Shown: piece after piece, positions 61,401 to 64,000 of the stretch | Numbering within the stretch: position 1 is the first letter of the stretch | Layout: each line of letters starts with the position of its first letter | From: Gautieria morchelliformis | Lineage: Eukaryota > Basidiomycota > Agaricomycetes > Gomphales > Gomphaceae | DNA: 64,000 nucleotides | Assembly: GCA_015179125.1 (NCBI GenBank) | Contig: WHVA01000001.1 | Coordinates: 372,001 to 436,000, forward strand | Direction: 5' to 3' | Program-made: the position numbers and the translations under genes | The notes under the pieces: model-generated | Databases searched by the model: none | Seen by the model: the letters and a program-made list of their open reading frames with translations, nothing else | What the model was told of the DNA's origin: nothing

Positions 61401-63028
61401 TGGTCAGAACGACCAGGTACGTGATGACAGATCTGCTTGTCGGCGCTGCCTATGGTTACTTACGGGCTCTGATGTTTTAGCCCGCGCAATCAGAGGCGCC
61501 AGCTGCAGAGGCCCCTGTGGGAGGCTGGTCAGAACGACTAGGTACGTGATGACGGATCTGCTTGTCGGTGCTGCCTATGGTTACTTACGAGCTCTGATGT
61601 TTAGCCCGCGCAATCAGAGGCGCCAGCTGCGAGGCCCCTGTGGGAGCCTGGTCAGAACGACCAGGTACGTGATGACGGATCTGCTTGTCGGCGCTGCCTA
61701 TGGTTACTTACGGGTTCTCATGTTTAGCCCGCGCAATCAGAGGCGCCAGCTGCGGAGGCCCCTGTGGGAGCCTGGTCAGAACGACTAGGTACGTGAGGAC
61801 GGATCTCCTTGTCGGCGCTGTCTATGGTTACTTAAGTGCTTTGATGTTTAGCCTGCGCAATCAGAGGCGCCAGTTGCGGAGGCCGCTGTGGGAGCCTGGT
61901 CAGAACGACCAGGTACGTGATGACGGATCTGCTTGTCGGCGCTGCCTATGGTTACTTACGGGCTCTGATGTTTAGCCCGCGCAATCAGAGGCGCCAGTTG
62001 CGGAGGCCCCTGTGGGAGCCTGGTCAGAACGACTAGGTACGTGATGACGGATCTGCTTGTCGCTGCTGTCTATGGGTACTTACGTGCTTTGATGTTTAGC
62101 CCGCGCAATCAGAGGCGCCAGCTGCGGAGGCCCCTGTGGGAGCCTGGTCAGAACGACTAGGTACGTGATGACGGATCTGCTTGTCGGTGCTGTCTATGGT
62201 TACTTAAGTGCTTTGATGTTTAGCCCGCGCAATCAGAGGCGCCAGTTGCGGAGGCCGCTGTGGGAGCCTGGTCAGAACGACCAGGTACGTGATGACGGAT
62301 CTGCTTGTCGGCGCTGCCTATGGTTACTTACGGGCTCTGATGTTTAGCCCGCGCAATCAGAGGCGCCAGTTGCGGAGGCCCCTGTGGGAGCCTGGTCAGA
62401 ACGACTAGGTACGTGATGACGGATCTGCTTGTCGCTGCTGTCTATGGGTACTTACGTGCTTTGATGTTTAGCCCGCGCAATCAGAGGCGCCAGCTGCGGA
62501 GGCCCCTGTGGGAGCCTGGTCAGAACGACTAGGTACGTGATGACGGATCTGCTTGTCGGTGCTGTCTATGGTTACTTAAGTGCTTTGATGTTTAGCCCGC
62601 GCAATCAGAGGCGCCAGTTGCGGAGGCCCCTGTGGGAGCCTGGTCGGAACGACCAGGTACGTGATGACGGATCTCCTTGTCGGCGCTGTCTATGCTTACT
62701 TAAGTGCTTTGATGTTTAGCCCGCGCAATCAGAGGCGCCAGTTGCAGAGGCCCCTGTGGGAGCCTGGTCAGAACGACTAGGTACGTGATGACGGATCTGC
62801 TTGTCGGTGCTGTCTGTGGTTACTTAAGTGCTTTGATGTTTAGCCCGCGCAATCAGAGGCGCCAGTTGCGGAGGCCCCCGTGGGAGCCTGGTCAGAACGA
62901 CTAGGTACGTGATGACGGATCTCCTTGTCGGCGCTGTCTATGCTTACTTACGTGCTTTGATGTTTAGCCCGCGCAATCAGAGGCGCCAGCTGCGGAGGCC
63001 CCTGTGGGAGCCTGGTCAGAACGACTAG
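58420..63028 (+). CDS. Hypothetical disordered protein, 26-exon model with tandem exon amplification (917 aa)
   Basis: Not recognised. Exons read by eye: 58420-58512, 58574-58627, 58717-58770, 58831-58915, 58973-59054, 59107-59371, 59501-59686, 59816-60001, 60131-60316, 60454-60971, 61009-61027, 61083-61268, 61369-61416, 61481-61541, 61605-61664, 61728-61788, then ten more 61-nt exons each 124 bp apart to 62968-63028. All junctions are GT-AG and in phase, and the spliced frame is open to TAG 63026-63028. The N-terminus is Ser/Pro-rich; exons 7-9 encode near-identical 62-residue units (MTEGTDRARSAGASS, KFKDGLVNAQ); exon 10 is acidic (DEDDDEDDADRMEVDDED). Weakest point: the 37-nt intron 60972-61008; without it translation stops at 61018-61020 (601 aa). 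Confidence 0.55.
59372..60453 (+). repeat. Exon-plus-intron tandem repeat, 315-bp period
   Basis: Three units of a 186-nt exon starting CCCGCCCCG, two followed by a 129-nt intron and the third by a diverged 137-nt one; a further 129-nt intron copy precedes them. The first intron copy follows the end of exon 6, which shares FKDGLVNAQ with the units. Introns run GTACGC...TGCTTACGTGCTCTG...TCTAG. Exons are phase 0-0, so copy number can change without breaking the frame. Confidence 0.9.
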
Positions 63029-63156
63029 GTACGGGATGACGGACCTGCTTGTCGGTGCTGTCTATGGTTACTTACGTGCTTTTATGTTTAGCCCGCGCAA
63101 TCAGAGGCGCCAGTTGCGGAGCCCCCTGTGGCAGAGAGGCTGGTCGGAACGACTAG
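61417..63156 (+). repeat. Exon-plus-intron tandem repeat, 124-bp period, about 14 units
   Basis: Donors GTACGTG (or GTACGGG) at 61417, 61542, 61665, 61789, 61913, then every 124 bp to 63029, and 63157. Each unit is a 63-nt intron-like part (GTACGTGATGACGGATCT ... TTACTTACG or TTACTTAAG ... TTTAG) and a 61-nt exon-like part starting CCCGCGCAATCAGAGG. A 372-bp three-unit block is repeated almost exactly (61913-62284 and 62285-62656). The intron resembles the introns of the 315-bp units, so both arrays share an origin. Confidence 0.95.
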
Positions 63157-64000
63157 GTACGTGATGACGGATCTGCTTGTCGGCGCTGTCTATGGTTACT
63201 TACATGCTCTGATGTCTAGCATGCCGAATTAGCCTTCAAACCTGAGGCGCCACTGTTGTCAAGTGACAGCAACTGCAATCGGCAGCACGCAATCATAGGT
63301 CTTGTAGGGGATTATCCCAACCATCCTGACAACCCAGTTCACCCGCGTATAGTCCTGCAACGTCCGAGTTGTGACTGCGAGTGGATATACGGATTTCTCT
63401 CGTATGGGAAATCCAGAAAACTCCTGGAAGGGAATTCGATGTCACCCTGCAGTGTGTTTTGTAAATTTTGCAAATTATTCTTTTTTTTTTTGTTTTGTTT
63501 TGCGGTTTGCTTTGGTCTAGCTTGTGCTATCGGGGGTTTGTCTTTTGTCAAGTCTGGGATTCCGGTGTGCTTGCTCAGCTGTAATACATCGCTTGGCTAT
63601 CGGGGACGAATACGATTGTATCGGGGGCGAAGACATCGGAGACGAATTCAAAACGTGTTGAGGACATACCACATGCCCCAATCCATCAATCACCTATAAT
63701 TAGGATATTCAGAGGTAGGTAACCGGCTCCTCCGAGTAAGGCAAGACAAACCATCCTCATTATCCGAGGTATCAGCGGAGATCATCTCAAAGGGCTTCGA
63801 AGCGTCGCTTCCTAGATCGGCGATGTCCCCGCTCACAAATTATACGGACGTGTACTCTTTAGAGTCTTTCGTGAGTGCTTGCCTTCTTTTGCGTACGTTC
63901 CTCGAAACCTTCTGATAGAGCGATTGAGAGAGCGACGGCCGCCAAATGTTCAATCACTGGCGCATTCGCAACGAATGACACTCAGCTTTGGTGAGCGGCT
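63157..64000. other. Downstream duplicate of the array's upstream flank, then no recognised gene
   Basis: 63248-63290 repeats 61190-61240 (GTCAAGTGACAGC-ACTG-AATCGGC), and 63440-63540 repeats the intron at 61269-61330 (poly-T, GTTTTGCGGTTTG, CTATCGGGGG). So the array is bracketed by diverged copies of the same DNA. From 63700 on nothing was identified. Confidence 0.5.

Noticed and set aside
61188..62719. Unspliced open frames through the 124-bp array (60-145 codons)
   Set aside because: They run through intron-like sequence and repeat simply because the DNA repeats; the spliced frame explains the CAG/TAG pattern better.
61417..63156. CRISPR-like array of evenly spaced repeats
   Set aside because: Units are 124 bp with near-identical 'spacers', splice-site edges and a eukaryotic setting; no variable spacers or cas genes.
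63256..63699. 147-codon frame with Phe-rich segment
   Set aside because: Its centre is a diverged copy of the poly-T intron at 61269-61368, so a coding role is unlikely.

Overview
The window is eukaryotic and very probably from a filamentous basidiomycete. An agaricomycete such as a Rhizoctonia/Ceratobasidium-type genome would fit, but that is inference. Supporting evidence: short spliceosomal introns (about 37-129 nt, most 48-63) with GTRNGT donors and CTNAC-like branch sites, an F-box/leucine-rich gene, Ty1/copia and chromodomain Ty3/gypsy retrotransposons, and Tad1-like LINEs carrying RNase H and an adenine tail. No prokaryotic gene, tRNA, rRNA or CRISPR array was seen. About 85% of the window is mobile DNA, much of it nested; ordinary cellular genes are rare and mostly damaged.

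Layout. 1-5040: a dispersed repeat carrying broken pieces of cellular genes (proline-rich ORF, coatomer delta subunit, Utp14-like), present again at 48404-56365 and partly at 3697-5000. 5926-10592: Copia-A, inserted exactly at the start codon of an F-box gene (10596-12023). 12.5-16.9 kb: LINE 3' end, unrecognised reverse-strand reading frames, and a promoter-like block with fifteen TGACTCA sites. 16.9-18.7 kb: gypsy integrase/chromodomain remnants. 20.3-26.4 kb: a copia remnant (Copia-A2) broken by Repeat-E and next to a 5'-truncated LINE, then a gypsy protease remnant and a second LINE end. 26.7-37.2 kb: Gypsy-2, whose 5' LTR is split by Copia-B, itself hit by a 573-bp terminal-inverted-repeat element. 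37.2-44.0 kb: reverse-strand Copia-D, hit by Repeat-E and by a solo LTR of Copia-B. 44.0-45.5 kb: an LTR inserted head-on into another copy of itself. 46.3-48.4 kb: Repeat-E and LINE pieces. 48.4-56.4 kb: second copy of the gene-fragment repeat, hit by Copia-C (the youngest-looking element) and two solo LTRs. 58.3-63.0 kb: the one good candidate cellular gene, for which a 26-exon model can be read.

Two patterns stand out. First, six different LTR families share one design: a stem-loop whose 3' arm ends in AG (or TG in one), a splice-donor-like GTAAGT/GTATGT/GTACGT/GTGAGA/GCAAGT, a 56-116 nt spacer, then a repeat of the stem's 3' arm ending again in AG. This looks like a leader intron. In Copia-A and Copia-B the Gag start codon lies inside the primer-binding site that pairs with the initiator tRNA anticodon arm. 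Second, the gene at 58420-63028 grew by tandem copying of exon-plus-intron units: a 186-nt exon with a 129-nt intron, then about twelve copies of a 61-nt exon with a 63-nt intron. The 61-nt exon is read in all three frames in turn, and the spliced frame stays open to a stop at 63026-63028. All coordinates and repeats were read by eye; no alignment or database search was run.
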